Below are positions 17,588-26,357 of a stretch of 32,844 nucleotides of DNA, in pieces. The stretch's first letter is position 1; each line of letters starts with the position of its first letter. The position numbers and the translations under genes were made by a program. Under the pieces are notes generated by a model. That model searched no databases and was not told the origin of the DNA. It saw only the letters and a list, made by a program, of their open reading frames with translations. The DNA lies in the NCBI GenBank assembly GCA_000218745.1, contig GL947595.1, forward strand, positions 236,397-269,240, read 5' to 3'. The stretch comes from Prochlorococcus marinus bv. HNLC2. Lineage in GTDB: Bacteria; Cyanobacteriota; Cyanobacteriia; PCC-6307; Cyanobiaceae.

Positions 17588-18706
17588 GTGTTTGATTTTG
17601 AGATTACATCCTTCTGCAAAAATTCAGCTGCAAGAACTGGTATATTTTATACTCCACATGGAATAGTTGAAACACCAAAATTTATGCCAGTGGGAACACT
17701 TGGAACAGTTAAAGGAATAAGTTCTCGTCAGTTAGCTTCTACTAATGCATCGATGATTTTATCTAATACATTTCATCTACATCTGCAACCTGGTGAAAGT
17801 ATTATTAAAAATGCTGGTGGTATACATAAATTTATGAATTGGGATAAACCAATACTTACTGATTCAGGAGGTTATCAAGTATTTAGTTTGGCAAATTTGA
17901 ATAAAATAACTAATGCTGGAGTGGATTTTAAAAATCCTAGAGATGGAAGTCATATCTTCCTTTCTCCCGAAAAAGTTATGGAAATACAAATGGATATCGG
18001 ATCAGATATAGCAATGGCCTTTGATCACTGTCCTCCTCATACGGCCTCAGAAAATGATATTGAAGATTCTTTGATAAGGACTCATCATTGGTTAGAAAGA
18101 TGTATTAAAGCAAAGACTAGAAATGATCAGGCACTATTTGGGATAGTACAAGGAGGGAAATATTCTGCTTTGAGAGAATTAAGCGCTAATTTCGTTAGCT
18201 CATTTGATTTACCTGGTATTGCAGTTGGTGGAGTAAGTGTTGGAGAAAATATTGATGAGATTCATAATGTTATAAATCTCATACCAAACTTTTTACCTAT
18301 TAATAAACCAAGATACTTGATGGGTATTGGTTCTTTAAATGAAATTGCGTTAGCAATTTCAAAGGGTTTTGATCTATTCGATTGTGTTTTACCTACGCGA
18401 CTAGGTAGGCATGGTACTGCATTATTTAACAATGAAAGGTGGAATATGAGAAATGCTCGATTTAAGAATGATTATTTGCCCATTGATAAAACATGCTCTT
18501 GTGAAACATGTACAAAGTATTCTCGTGCTTATATACATCACCTTGTAAGAAATGATGAAATATTAGGCCTTACCTTGATTAGTTTGCATAATATTCATCA
18601 TTTAATTCGATTTACGTCTTCAATTTCAAAAGCAATTAAAGATAATTGTTTTACAATAGATTTCGCTCCTTGGAAAAGATCCTCCATTGCTCACCATACG
18701 TGGTAA
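17588..18706 (+). CDS. tgt: tRNA-guanine transglycosylase
   Basis: Tgt exchanges guanine 34 of GUN-anticodon tRNAs for the queuine precursor preQ1. The 372-residue length is normal. Catalytic elements are [10 protein letters not shown] with Asp92 and [16 protein letters not shown] with the nucleophile Asp265; GIVQGG near 185 and [13 protein letters not shown] near 208 form the base pocket. Zinc ligands are Cys303, Cys305 and Cys308 in CSCETC and His333 in ISLHNIHHL. The start is GTG at 17588. It is divergent from cobS, and psbK follows 33 bases later on the same strand, so the two may share a transcript. Confidence 0.97.
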   Translation: MFDFEITSFCKNSAARTGIFYTPHGIVETPKFMPVGTLGTVKGISSRQLASTNASMILSNTFHLHLQPGESIIKNAGGIHKFMNWDKPILTDSGGYQVFSLANLNKITNAGVDFKNPRDGSHIFLSPEKVMEIQMDIGSDIAMAFDHCPPHTASENDIEDSLIRTHHWLERCIKAKTRNDQALFGIVQGGKYSALRELSANFVSSFDLPGIAVGGVSVGENIDEIHNVINLIPNFLPINKPRYLMGIGSLNEIALAISKGFDLFDCVLPTRLGRHGTALFNNERWNMRNARFKNDYLPIDKTCSCETCTKYSRAYIHHLVRNDEILGLTLISLHNIHHLIRFTSSISKAIKDNCFTIDFAPWKRSSIAHHTW

Positions 18707-18732
18707 CGTCTTATAGTAATTATATTTTTTAT

Positions 18733-19878
18733 TTAGAAGGTGTTGTTTTTTTTAAATACATTCGCTGAACTCCCAGAGGCGTACAAAGCTTTTGCTCCAA
18801 CTGTTGATGTTCTACCATTAATCCCTCTATTTTTCTTCTTATTAGTTTTTGTGTGGCAAGCTGCCGTTGGATTTAAATAAGTGTTTCTAAGATTATTCCC
18901 TTTACTAGGCTTTTCTACTGCACATTCAATAAAATCTGCAATACTAAGTGCTCTTGAGGCTTGTTCTCCATCCACTTCTGGTAACTCTTTACCTTGAACA
19001 CATTTCAAAAAGTGTTCAAGTTCTGCATAAAGAGGTTCAATTGATGTAGTACTAACCTCTTCTACGAATCCATCATTGCGATAAACCAACTCACCGTGAT
19101 CTGCGGTATAAGATTCATTTGATTTTCTATGAATATGAAGCGTATGATTGAGAAAATCTGTTTCCACTAAGGAATTCTGGCAATGAACGCTTAAACTACG
19201 TATTTTTTTATGACTCATTTTGCTTGCAGTAAGACTAGCTATTACATTGTTGTTAAATACTATAGTTGCATTTACATAGTCAATTAAACCATCTTTATTA
19301 CGACCTCCTACAGCTGATAAATTTTTAATTTTTGAGTTAACTAATTCAAGAATAAGATCTATGTCATGAATCATTAGATCCATTACCACAGAAACATCAT
19401 TAGCTCTATCTGCATTTGGACTATGTCTTCTAGCTTCTAAAACAACTATTTTCTCATTATTAATAATTTTGGATAATTCTCGAAAGGCTGGATTAAAACG
19501 TTCTATATGGCCAACTTGTAATAAGCAGTTTTTAATTTTAGATGCTTTTATTAGAGAAGCTGCTTCTGCTTCTCTTGCTGCTATTGGTTTCTCAATAAGT
19601 ACATGTACACCAGCATTAAGGCAATCTAATCCAACTTTATGATGCAAAAGAGTTGGAACTGCAATACATATTGCATCCACTTTCGCTATTAAATCATGAT
19701 AATTTTCGTACCAATCGCATTGGAATTGATCAATAGCTAATTTACCTCTTTCTTCATTAAGATCTGCAACACCCACTAATTCTGCATCCTTTAGTAGGCT
19801 AAGTACCCTAGCATGATGCCACCCCATATTACCTATACCAATGACTCCGACCTTTACCGGGTATGAGTCTTTTTTCAT
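18733..19878 (-). CDS. Gfo/Idh/MocA family oxidoreductase
   Basis: A 381-residue NAD(P)-dependent dehydrogenase-like protein. The Rossmann fold opens with [19 protein letters not shown] (residues 9-27), AVPTLLHH is near 73, and the family's catalytic-lysine motif is IEKPIA at 95-100. HIERFNPAF near 124 and the HDIDL element at 171-175 belong to the C-terminal domain, which ends around residue 325 ([16 protein letters not shown]). The remaining tail of about 50 residues, low in complexity and rich in K, N, T and S, is the reverse reading of psbK and may have no function. Substrate unknown; sugar or inositol derivatives are typical of the family. Its start is 49 bases after the end of the CorC-like gene on the same strand. 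Confidence 0.88.
   Translation of the reverse strand: MKKDSYPVKVGVIGIGNMGWHHARVLSLLKDAELVGVADLNEERGKLAIDQFQCDWYENYHDLIAKVDAICIAVPTLLHHKVGLDCLNAGVHVLIEKPIAAREAEAASLIKASKIKNCLLQVGHIERFNPAFRELSKIINNEKIVVLEARRHSPNADRANDVSVVMDLMIHDIDLILELVNSKIKNLSAVGGRNKDGLIDYVNATIVFNNNVIASLTASKMSHKKIRSLSVHCQNSLVETDFLNHTLHIHRKSNESYTADHGELVYRNDGFVEEVSTTSIEPLYAELEHFLKCVQGKELPEVDGEQASRALSIADFIECAVEKPSKGNNLRNTYLNPTAACHTKTNKKKNRGINGRTSTVGAKALYASGSSANVFKKNNTF
18740..18880 (+). CDS. psbK: Photosystem II protein PsbK
   Basis: PsbK is a one-span photosystem II subunit next to CP43. The 46-residue product starts (GTG start) [18 protein letters not shown], then [20 protein letters not shown] and the end WQAAVGFK. The mature PsbK pattern [35 protein letters not shown] is clear. 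The start codon is not certain: GTG at 18740 gives the length I recall for other Prochlorococcus PsbK, TTG at 18743 is one codon later, and both sit against an AGAAGG purine run and an eight-T run, where an indel would be easy. The whole gene lies antisense to the last 49 codons of the oxidoreductase gene on the other strand. Confidence 0.93.
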   Translation: MLFFLNTFAELPEAYKAFAPTVDVLPLIPLFFFLLVFVWQAAVGFK

Positions 19879-19927
19879 TTCTTATTTCCCATAGATATTT
19901 AATATTATCGTCTATAAGATGGTCAAT

Positions 19928-21196
19928 TTAGGTTAATGGAAGAATTATTTTTACACGATCTATTTTAGGACCAGACATAGATATTATTTCAAATTTAATA
20001 TTTTTATATTCTAAAGTATCACCTATACTCGGAACTAATTGAAATTTTTCTAATAAAAAACCCGCAAGTGTATGATAATCAGTACCCTCTGGAATGAAAC
20101 AATCCAACCTCTTATTTATCTCAATAATTTCAGCTTTGCCTGCTAAAGACCATTTCTTTGAAGAATTGTCCAATTGTTTCATATCAGAATATAGTTTATT
20201 ATTTTGCATCTCATCTCCGACTATTTCTCCAGTTAAGTCAGCAGCTGTGATTAAACCTTCAGTGCCTCCATGTTCATCAACAACAAGGAGAAATGGATTG
20301 TAATCTCTAACTAAAGGTAATATTTCTGCTAAGGAACATGTCTCAATTACTTTTGTCACGGGAAGAAGAAAGGGTTCTAAAGAAGTATTTGCATCCATTT
20401 CGCCTTTAGATATAGGCTTTGCAAGATATCGAAGATCTAAAACACCTAAAACATCATCAAGAGATTCATCAATTACAAAAAATCTTGCATGCCTCGTTTT
20501 ATCAACCTGTTCCATAAGTTTTGCAAAAGTTATATCTTTAGGCAAAGTTACCATCTCTGATCTAGGAATCATTGCCTCTTTTACTTGGGTGTCTTTTAGT
20601 GCAAAAACCCCCTCAATTATATTTTTTTCATCTGGTTTTAGACCTGTAACATTGTTTGTTTCTATTAATGTTTCAAGTTCGCCTGCCGATAAACCTGAAT
20701 TTAATGAGTCCCATTTATTATTTAAATTAAATAACCTTAAACATGCGCTTGCAAATAATTCAAGAATAGAAACTACTGGTTTCATTCCCTTTCTCACAGC
20801 TTCAAAAATTGTTGTTAATCTTAAAGCTGCAGTTTCAGGATTATTAATTACCAGTGCTTTTGGAATTAGTCCTGAGACAAGTGTGCTGATTAAAACAATT
20901 ATAAAAAAAAGAAAAAGATCAAAAAATCTACTTTTTAAGGAATTTATTGTCCATACACTGCTAGCTATACTTTTACCTATCCATCCTATTGCTACTAATG
21001 AAATAGTGACTCCAAATTGAGATGTGATAAGAGAAGATCTAAATCTTTTTTGAATTTTTAATATTGAGTATGCCCCTTTCCTTTTTTCTTCAATTAATCT
21101 TAGAACTTTACTTGGTCTTAGAAGTAAAACTGAAAGTTCACTAGCCGCAAAGAAAGCAGGCAATATTAGAAAAAGAAATAAAAAAATTATTTTCAT
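19928..21196 (-). CDS. CNNM/CorC-type membrane protein with CBS domains
   Basis: A 422-residue protein of the hemolysin C-like family. Residues 1 to about 185 form a DUF21 (CNNM) membrane domain with the start FLFLILPAFFAASELSVLLL and further spans near 58, 85 and 125. A pair of CBS domains follows (AMIPRSEMVTLPKD near 208; the second around DYNPFLLVVDEHGGTEGLIT near 294), and the end (about 335-420) is a CorC_HlyC domain with LAGFLLEKF and IGDTLEYKNIKFEI. Relatives transport or sense magnesium or other divalent cations; hemolysis is not a likely role. It lies 18 bases after the tRNA gene on the same strand and upstream of the oxidoreductase. Confidence 0.92.
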   Translation of the reverse strand: MKIIFLFLFLILPAFFAASELSVLLLRPSKVLRLIEEKRKGAYSILKIQKRFRSSLITSQFGVTISLVAIGWIGKSIASSVWTINSLKSRFFDLFLFFIIVLISTLVSGLIPKALVINNPETAALRLTTIFEAVRKGMKPVVSILELFASACLRLFNLNNKWDSLNSGLSAGELETLIETNNVTGLKPDEKNIIEGVFALKDTQVKEAMIPRSEMVTLPKDITFAKLMEQVDKTRHARFFVIDESLDDVLGVLDLRYLAKPISKGEMDANTSLEPFLLPVTKVIETCSLAEILPLVRDYNPFLLVVDEHGGTEGLITAADLTGEIVGDEMQNNKLYSDMKQLDNSSKKWSLAGKAEIIEINKRLDCFIPEGTDYHTLAGFLLEKFQLVPSIGDTLEYKNIKFEIISMSGPKIDRVKIILPLT

Positions 21197-21214
21197 GCAT
21201 TTTCAAATTGGTGA

Positions 21215-21287
21215 TGGGGGTGGCGAGGATCGAACTCGCCTAAGGCGAATTATGAGTTCGCTGCATTCACCAGATTGCTACACCCCC
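21215..21287 (-). tRNA. tRNA-Met (anticodon CAT)
   Basis: The reverse strand gives a full cloverleaf: acceptor stem GGGGGTG/CACCCCC, short D arm, anticodon arm GCGAA-CTCATAA-TTCGC with anticodon CAT, variable loop CTTAG and T arm GCGAG-TTCGATC-CTCGC. The discriminator is A at 21215 and CCA is not encoded. The G1-C72 pair and the lack of three G-C pairs next to the anticodon loop argue against an initiator tRNA. Elongator Met is preferred, but a tRNA-Ile with lysidine at position 34 has the same anticodon and cannot be fully excluded by eye. Confidence 0.9.
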
Positions 21288-21422
21288 AAAATTTGTACAT
21301 TAATAAAACAATGTTTATATATATAGTACACAAAAATAATATTTCAAAAAGCACCAACTTAGTAAGGTTTTGTGAGATTTCTTTTTTTTCTTCTAATCTT
21401 TAAATATATAAATGCTTTTTTT

Positions 21423-21986
21423 ATGAATAATTTATCTAAAGATTTCAAAGATAAAAGGGCTAAGCTTTGTCAACTTTTGCAAGAGAGATCTTATAGAAAT
21501 GGTGATTTTACATTGTCTTCAGGTAAAAAAAGTCCGCACTATATCAATTGTAAACCTGTTTCTCTTAATGGATATGGATTAAATTTGATAAGTAATTTAT
21601 TTCTAGAATTAATTGATCCACAATCTAAAGTAGTTGCTGGATTAACTTTAGGGGCAGATCCATTAGTAAGTGGTGTAATTGTATTGGCTGCAAATCGTAG
21701 TTTATTTCTTGATGGTTTAATTATCAGAAAAGAAGTTAAAAAATATGGTACAAAAGCAGGGGTGGAGGGTCCTGATTTAGAACCTCATAATATTGTTACC
21801 GTTTTAGAGGATGTTGTTACTACTGCAGGATCTTGTTTGAAAGCAATACAAAAGTTAAGAGATAATAATTTTATTGTTAACGAGGTTATTTCAATAGTTG
21901 ATAGAGAGGAGGGTGGAGAAGAGAATCTTTTAAAAAATAATATAAAGTTAAAAAGTTTATTTAAAATACGTGATTTTATAAATTGA
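21423..21986 (+). CDS. pyrE: Orotate phosphoribosyltransferase
   Basis: PyrE joins orotate to PRPP, giving OMP in pyrimidine synthesis. Starting at the ATG at 21423 ([19 protein letters not shown]) the protein has 187 residues, the usual size; an in-frame GTG at 21372 would only add a hydrophobic 17-residue stretch with no family counterpart. Visible parts are [19 protein letters not shown] near residue 26, [13 protein letters not shown] near 73, the catalytic loop [10 protein letters not shown] near 102, and the PRPP-binding motif [12 protein letters not shown] near 125. The stop TGA overlaps the ATG of the ygfZ-like gene by one base. Confidence 0.94.
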   Translation: MNNLSKDFKDKRAKLCQLLQERSYRNGDFTLSSGKKSPHYINCKPVSLNGYGLNLISNLFLELIDPQSKVVAGLTLGADPLVSGVIVLAANRSLFLDGLIIRKEVKKYGTKAGVEGPDLEPHNIVTVLEDVVTTAGSCLKAIQKLRDNNFIVNEVISIVDREEGGEENLLKNNIKLKSLFKIRDFIN

Positions 21987-22828
21987 TGAAATCAATAATG
22001 AATAATGGGAATTATTGGTTAGAAGAGTTTGAGGCTCTTTCGATTAAAGGAAAAGACTCTAATCGATTCTTGAATGGCTTAACAACTTCAAATATGAATT
22101 TACAAAATGAAGTTGTTCAAACCTGTTGGTTGACACCTAAAGGTGCTTTAAGAGCAATATTGGAAATATATTTCTATGAAAATGACATCATTATTATTGC
22201 TTTAGAGGGCGATCTTTATGAAATTAAAAAGTTTTTTGAAGATATGATATTTCCTACTGATGATATTTCATTAAGTGATATATACAAAAACTTTAGAATT
22301 CAAGAGGTAGATGAGAATATTCCTTGGCGCGATGGATGTCCTAAATTAATAAAAGAAAATAATATTGAGGAGTATATAAAAAAGAATAATTTTACGGTTT
22401 TTGATAAGTTACGACTTAAAGAATGGAAAATTTTGCAAGCGCTTCCTATTCTAAATTATGAAATAGAGGGGACCCATAATCCTCTTGAGCTTGGTTTGTT
22501 AGATCTTGTGGATTTTAATAAAGGATGTTATTTGGGACAAGAAACTATGGCTAGATTAAGAAAATTATCATCACTAAAACAAGAAATTAGGGTATGGCGT
22601 GGATCTATCTCTGAGGGGAATACTATATGCAAAAACAAAAAAATTTACCTAAACGTAATAAAAGATATAATCGTTGGATATATCACATCATATATTTTTT
22701 CTGAGAATTTAAAAGTGATAGGTTTAGCAATAATTAAAAGTAAATATTTAGAAGAGCATGAGTCTTTTTATTTAGAAGATTTTGGAGAAATTAATATGAA
22801 AAAATCTATAGGTTCTATCTTTTTATAA
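21986..22828 (+). CDS. YgfZ/GcvT-like folate-binding protein
   Basis: A 280-residue protein of the YgfZ family, which binds tetrahydrofolate and supports iron-sulfur cluster repair and tRNA modification (MiaB) in other bacteria. The signature K-G-C-Y-x-G-Q-E is seen as VDFNKGCYLGQETMARL near residue 172. SIKGKDSNRFLNGLTTSN near 20 and TCWLTPKGALRAILEIY near 42 are typical N-terminal elements. I chose the ATG at 21986, which shares its A with the pyrE stop, over the TTG one codon before; another ATG lies at 21998. Its 3' end overlaps the nuclease gene on the other strand by 14 bases. Confidence 0.88.
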   Translation: MKSIMNNGNYWLEEFEALSIKGKDSNRFLNGLTTSNMNLQNEVVQTCWLTPKGALRAILEIYFYENDIIIIALEGDLYEIKKFFEDMIFPTDDISLSDIYKNFRIQEVDENIPWRDGCPKLIKENNIEEYIKKNNFTVFDKLRLKEWKILQALPILNYEIEGTHNPLELGLLDLVDFNKGCYLGQETMARLRKLSSLKQEIRVWRGSISEGNTICKNKKIYLNVIKDIIVGYITSYIFSENLKVIGLAIIKSKYLEEHESFYLEDFGEINMKKSIGSIFL

Positions 22829-24245
22829 ATTCATCACTAGAGTTTTTTAATAACCACCTTGCAATATGCAAAGTTGCTAAGCAATCGTCTTTATTATAGT
22901 TGATTATTTTTTCAAGAAATATATTGGTTTTGTTGTTTTGATATTGAAGCCACCAGAATAATGCTTTAGATCCACTTACATTTTTCTGTTCCCAATTAAA
23001 GCCAACCCAATTTGCAACTGTTTTTAAACTATAGTTTTTTAATGGAAGTATCCAGGATTTTCTAACAATTACATGTAAATCTATGAATCTTGATTTTAGG
23101 ATTTCAATTTCTGATTCCATATAGTTTGCTTTTCTTGCAAGTTTAATAATGGCAATTTTTTCTGTGTCACCATAATGTAAAATTGGCCAATCATTTTTCA
23201 ATTTTAATTTTTTTAAAATTTCAGATTCAGATATTTTTTTCTTTTCATTGTTTAAATCTAGTATTGGTTCATAAATATCATTTGTTGAATTTTGCCAAAT
23301 ATTTCTTATTGATAAAAGACCATATAAAAAATCGTGATTTTCATCCGGATTTGACTCAATATCAAAGATGAGAAAGCCCGGTTGGTTTTCAAAAAATATT
23401 TTTAAATATTGATTTCTATTTGGCAAACTAATTGCCCTTCCTGAAATATATGCTTTAGATTGATCTATAAATTTTAAATATTTTGGAATATTTTTTTCTT
23501 GATTGTTTAATAATTTTAGATCTAATACCTTTTTATTAAAACTTGCTAATTGATTAATATCTTTTACACCTAGTTTGTTGAGAAATATAGAAGTATTTAA
23601 ACCAATACCATCAATATCAGTTAAGTATCCTTTGGATTTTGCTTCATTATCGCAATATTTTTGCCAAGAACAAATTGAACACTTTTTTCTATTCTCTGTG
23701 ATTTCAGGAATATTTTGATTTAAAGAATTTTTTAGTTCAGAAAATATATTGATAGCTTTATCCTTTAATTTTTCTTTTAAAAAAATTTTTTCTGCTTTTA
23801 TATGATTTTTATATCTTTTTAAAACTATTCCATGGTCTACTCTTGAATTTTGGAATTTTTCTAAGGCTATAGATGATAAAGCTAAATCAAATAAATGTTC
23901 TTTGGTGGTACGATTACCTAATTTTGATATTGCTGGAATGTATTTATACTTACCCCAAATACTTTCCCCTTTTACTTTTATTAGTATTGAGGGATTGATT
24001 ACACTTTCTAAGTCTTGTTTTAAATTGTAGTGAATTTTGATTCCGAGAACTCCCATATACCCATCCTCACAACCTTTTAATCCACTAAATAAATTATTTT
24101 CTGTGTATTCTTCAAAAGTTTTAAACTCTACAAAGTTTTGAATTGAATTTTGTGCAGACCAGCTTTTATATTTTTGATCTCCTTTAAAATCTAGCCAAGC
24201 CTTTCTTTTACACTTTAAATAACTTTTTAGTAAGAAATTATTCAA
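22815..24245 (-). CDS. RecB-like nuclease fused to DnaQ-like exonuclease domain (TM0106 type)
   Basis: A 476-residue protein with the layout of the TM0106 family. Residues 1 to about 190 look like a RecB-like PD-(D/E)XK domain, with Cys12 in LKCKRKAWLDF and Cys192, Cys195 and Cys201 in CSICSWQKYC as likely [4Fe-4S] ligands. A helix-hairpin-helix part (DGIGLNTSIFLNKLGVKD, about 212-229) follows. The C-terminal part is an RNase H/DnaQ-like fold with FLIFDIESNPDENHDFLYGL near 291, PILHYGDTEKIAIIKLA, IDLHVIV and the late motif YNKDDCLATLHIARWL. In the first domain the usual D-x-K is not visible (KYIPAISKLGNRTTKE), so that nuclease may be inactive. The start is TTG at 24245. The role is probably DNA repair or processing, by inference. 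Confidence 0.8.
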   Translation of the reverse strand: MNNFLLKSYLKCKRKAWLDFKGDQKYKSWSAQNSIQNFVEFKTFEEYTENNLFSGLKGCEDGYMGVLGIKIHYNLKQDLESVINPSILIKVKGESIWGKYKYIPAISKLGNRTTKEHLFDLALSSIALEKFQNSRVDHGIVLKRYKNHIKAEKIFLKEKLKDKAINIFSELKNSLNQNIPEITENRKKCSICSWQKYCDNEAKSKGYLTDIDGIGLNTSIFLNKLGVKDINQLASFNKKVLDLKLLNNQEKNIPKYLKFIDQSKAYISGRAISLPNRNQYLKIFFENQPGFLIFDIESNPDENHDFLYGLLSIRNIWQNSTNDIYEPILDLNNEKKKISESEILKKLKLKNDWPILHYGDTEKIAIIKLARKANYMESEIEILKSRFIDLHVIVRKSWILPLKNYSLKTVANWVGFNWEQKNVSGSKALFWWLQYQNNKTNIFLEKIINYNKDDCLATLHIARWLLKNSSDEFIKR

Positions 24246-24323
24246 AAAAATAATTAAGCGTTGTTAAATTAATATTACATAAATTATTATAGAAATTTAA
24301 ATCTAACTCGGGAGCTTAATAAG

Positions 24324-25778
24324 TTGGATCAGACTGTTTCCTCAACTATTAAATTTGGAACAGATGGGTGGAGAGGGATAATTGGTTTCGATTTTAATAT
24401 GGCAAATTTGAGTAGAGTTGTTGTGGCTTCTTGTCAAGAATTAAAGTTTCAATATTCAGATAGGGTAAAAAGCAAAAAAATTTTAATAGGATACGACCGA
24501 AGATTTATGGCCGAACATTTCGCAAAATCAATAATACCTTTCGTTAACGCTTGTGGATTAGAAGTTATTTTATCCAGTAGTTTTGTAACTACTCCCTCTT
24601 GTAGTTTGTACGTAAGAGAATTAAATATACTGGGTGCATTAGTTATTACAGCTAGTCATAATCCATATAATTGGCTTGGTTTAAAAATAAAAAATTTTCA
24701 GGGCTCTTCTGTAAATGAATTATTTACTAAGGAAGTTGAGAGAAGAATCAAGTTAGGCAATATAACAGAACCTATTAAGTCAAATTATCAAATTGAGGAT
24801 ATTAAACAATTTCATATTGAAAAAATTAATTCATATTTTGATATGCAATTTATCTTAGATAGATTGAGAAAAATGAATATAAAAGTTTTTATTGATGCGA
24901 TGCATGGTTCTTCAGCTGCAAGTATTAATCAACTTTTTCATGGTAATACTCAGAGTGTTATTCAAGGGATTAGAGAAGAAAAAGATCCTTATTTTAGTGG
25001 TAATCCACCTGAGCCATTAATAAATTATCTTGATGAATTAAAAAATACCTTACTTAAAAAAAAGGAAGAGGGATTTAAAACATTAGGAATAGTATTTGAT
25101 GGGGATGGAGATAGAATAGCTGTAATAGATGAAAAAGGTAGATATTGTAGTACTCAGGTTTTGCTTCCATATTTTATAAATTTTCTAGGGAAAAAAGCTC
25201 AAAATAATTATCCGGTAATTAAAACTGTAAGTGGTTCAGATGTTATTACCAAAATTGCAGAGGGTCAAAATAGGAATGTTTTTGAATTGCCAGTTGGTTT
25301 TAAATATATAGCAGAAAAAATGATTAAGGAAAAAATTTTAATAGGTGGAGAAGAATCTGGTGGAATAGGTTTCGGTCATTTCTTACCAGAAAGAGATGCA
25401 TTATTTGCTTCCATAGTGTTATTAGATTGTATTGCAAAAGAAGAACAATATCTTTGCGATAGTCTCGATCAAATCCAAAGAAATTATGGTCCAAGTTTTT
25501 ATGACAGGATTGATATTAATTTTCCAGATCACTCCAAGAAAAATGCTTTAAAAAACTATATTTTTGATAATATTCCAAAATATATTTGTGATTATGAAGT
25601 AAAAAGCGTATCTCATCAAGATGGTATAAAGTTACGTATTGATAATAATTATTGGGTACTTTTTAGATTCTCTGGGACTGAACCTTTATTGAGATTATAT
25701 TGCGAAGCCCCTTCAGAGGATAGTCTTAAAGATACGTTAAGTTGGAGTAAACTTTTTATTAAAAATATAATTAGTTAA
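24324..25778 (+). CDS. Phosphoglucomutase/phosphomannomutase family protein
   Basis: A 484-residue alpha-D-phosphohexomutase. The N-terminus FGTDGWRGIIGFDFN (residues 11-25) is the family's opening; the phosphoserine loop is VITASHNPYNWLGLK with Ser111; the magnesium loop is FDGDGDRIAV with Asp259, Asp261 and Asp263; the sugar-binding loop is GGEESGGIG at 341-349; and the phosphate-binding loop near the end is RFSGTEPLLRLY. Which sugar is used (glucose, mannose or glucosamine phosphate) cannot be decided from these motifs. The start is TTG at 24324 with GGGAG 9 bases before it; no ATG is near. rdgB follows directly, its ATG touching the stop. Confidence 0.93.
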   Translation: MDQTVSSTIKFGTDGWRGIIGFDFNMANLSRVVVASCQELKFQYSDRVKSKKILIGYDRRFMAEHFAKSIIPFVNACGLEVILSSSFVTTPSCSLYVRELNILGALVITASHNPYNWLGLKIKNFQGSSVNELFTKEVERRIKLGNITEPIKSNYQIEDIKQFHIEKINSYFDMQFILDRLRKMNIKVFIDAMHGSSAASINQLFHGNTQSVIQGIREEKDPYFSGNPPEPLINYLDELKNTLLKKKEEGFKTLGIVFDGDGDRIAVIDEKGRYCSTQVLLPYFINFLGKKAQNNYPVIKTVSGSDVITKIAEGQNRNVFELPVGFKYIAEKMIKEKILIGGEESGGIGFGHFLPERDALFASIVLLDCIAKEEQYLCDSLDQIQRNYGPSFYDRIDINFPDHSKKNALKNYIFDNIPKYICDYEVKSVSHQDGIKLRIDNNYWVLFRFSGTEPLLRLYCEAPSEDSLKDTLSWSKLFIKNIIS

Positions 25779-26357
25779 ATGAAGAAAATTTTATATTTAG
25801 CAAGTAAAAATCCAGGCAAAATAAATGAATATAAAAAAATGCTTGGAAATATTAATTGCCAATTATTATTACAACCTAGTGATATCGATATTATTGAGGA
25901 TGGCAATGATTTTAGAGAAAATGCTCAAAAAAAAGCATGTGAAATTTCTAAAAAGACAAAAAATTATGCTATTGCTGATGACTCTGGTTTATGTATAGAT
26001 GCGTTGAATGGCCGTCCAGGTATTTTCTCTTCAAGATTTGCAACCACCGACAAAAAAAGAATTGATAGGGTCCTAAATGAACTTAAAGATAATAATAATA
26101 GAAGTGCTTTTTTTGCAGCAAGCATATGTTTGTCCTCTCCCCAGGGGGAGGTAATTATAGATGTAGAAGATAAATGTTATGGAAATATATTATTTAATCG
26201 TAGGGGGTTGGGCGGTTTTGGCTATGATCCTATCTTCGAAGAGTTAACTACTAATTTAACTTTTGCAGAGATGGATAATGAACTTAAGGATAAACTTAGC
26301 CATAGAGGAAAAGCCTTAAAAAAAATAATCCCTCATTTAAATTCTATTTTCAATTAA
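25779..26357 (+). CDS. rdgB: Non-canonical purine NTP pyrophosphatase (dITP/XTP)
   Basis: RdgB (Ham1 family) hydrolyses dITP, ITP and XTP to monophosphates and keeps deaminated purines out of DNA and RNA. The 192-residue protein shows LYLASKNPGKINEYK near residue 5 (nucleotide-binding loop), FRENAQKKA near 46, IADDSGLCIDALNGRPGIFS (65-84), GFGYDPIF near 147 and LSHRGKAL near 172. These are the complete family motifs. The ATG directly follows the stop of the phosphohexomutase gene, so the pair is very likely co-transcribed. The stop shares TTAA with the convergent carotenoid oxygenase gene. Confidence 0.96.
   Translation: MKKILYLASKNPGKINEYKKMLGNINCQLLLQPSDIDIIEDGNDFRENAQKKACEISKKTKNYAIADDSGLCIDALNGRPGIFSSRFATTDKKRIDRVLNELKDNNNRSAFFAASICLSSPQGEVIIDVEDKCYGNILFNRRGLGGFGYDPIFEELTTNLTFAEMDNELKDKLSHRGKALKKIIPHLNSIFN

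Noticed and set aside
20589-21020. A 143-codon open frame antisense to the CorC-like gene
   Set aside because: It is the shadow of a clear membrane-protein gene; its composition is what reversed hydrophobic codons give.
21215-21287. Initiator tRNA-fMet for the CAT-anticodon tRNA
   Set aside because: It has a paired G1-C72 end and no run of three G-C pairs in the anticodon stem, both against an initiator.
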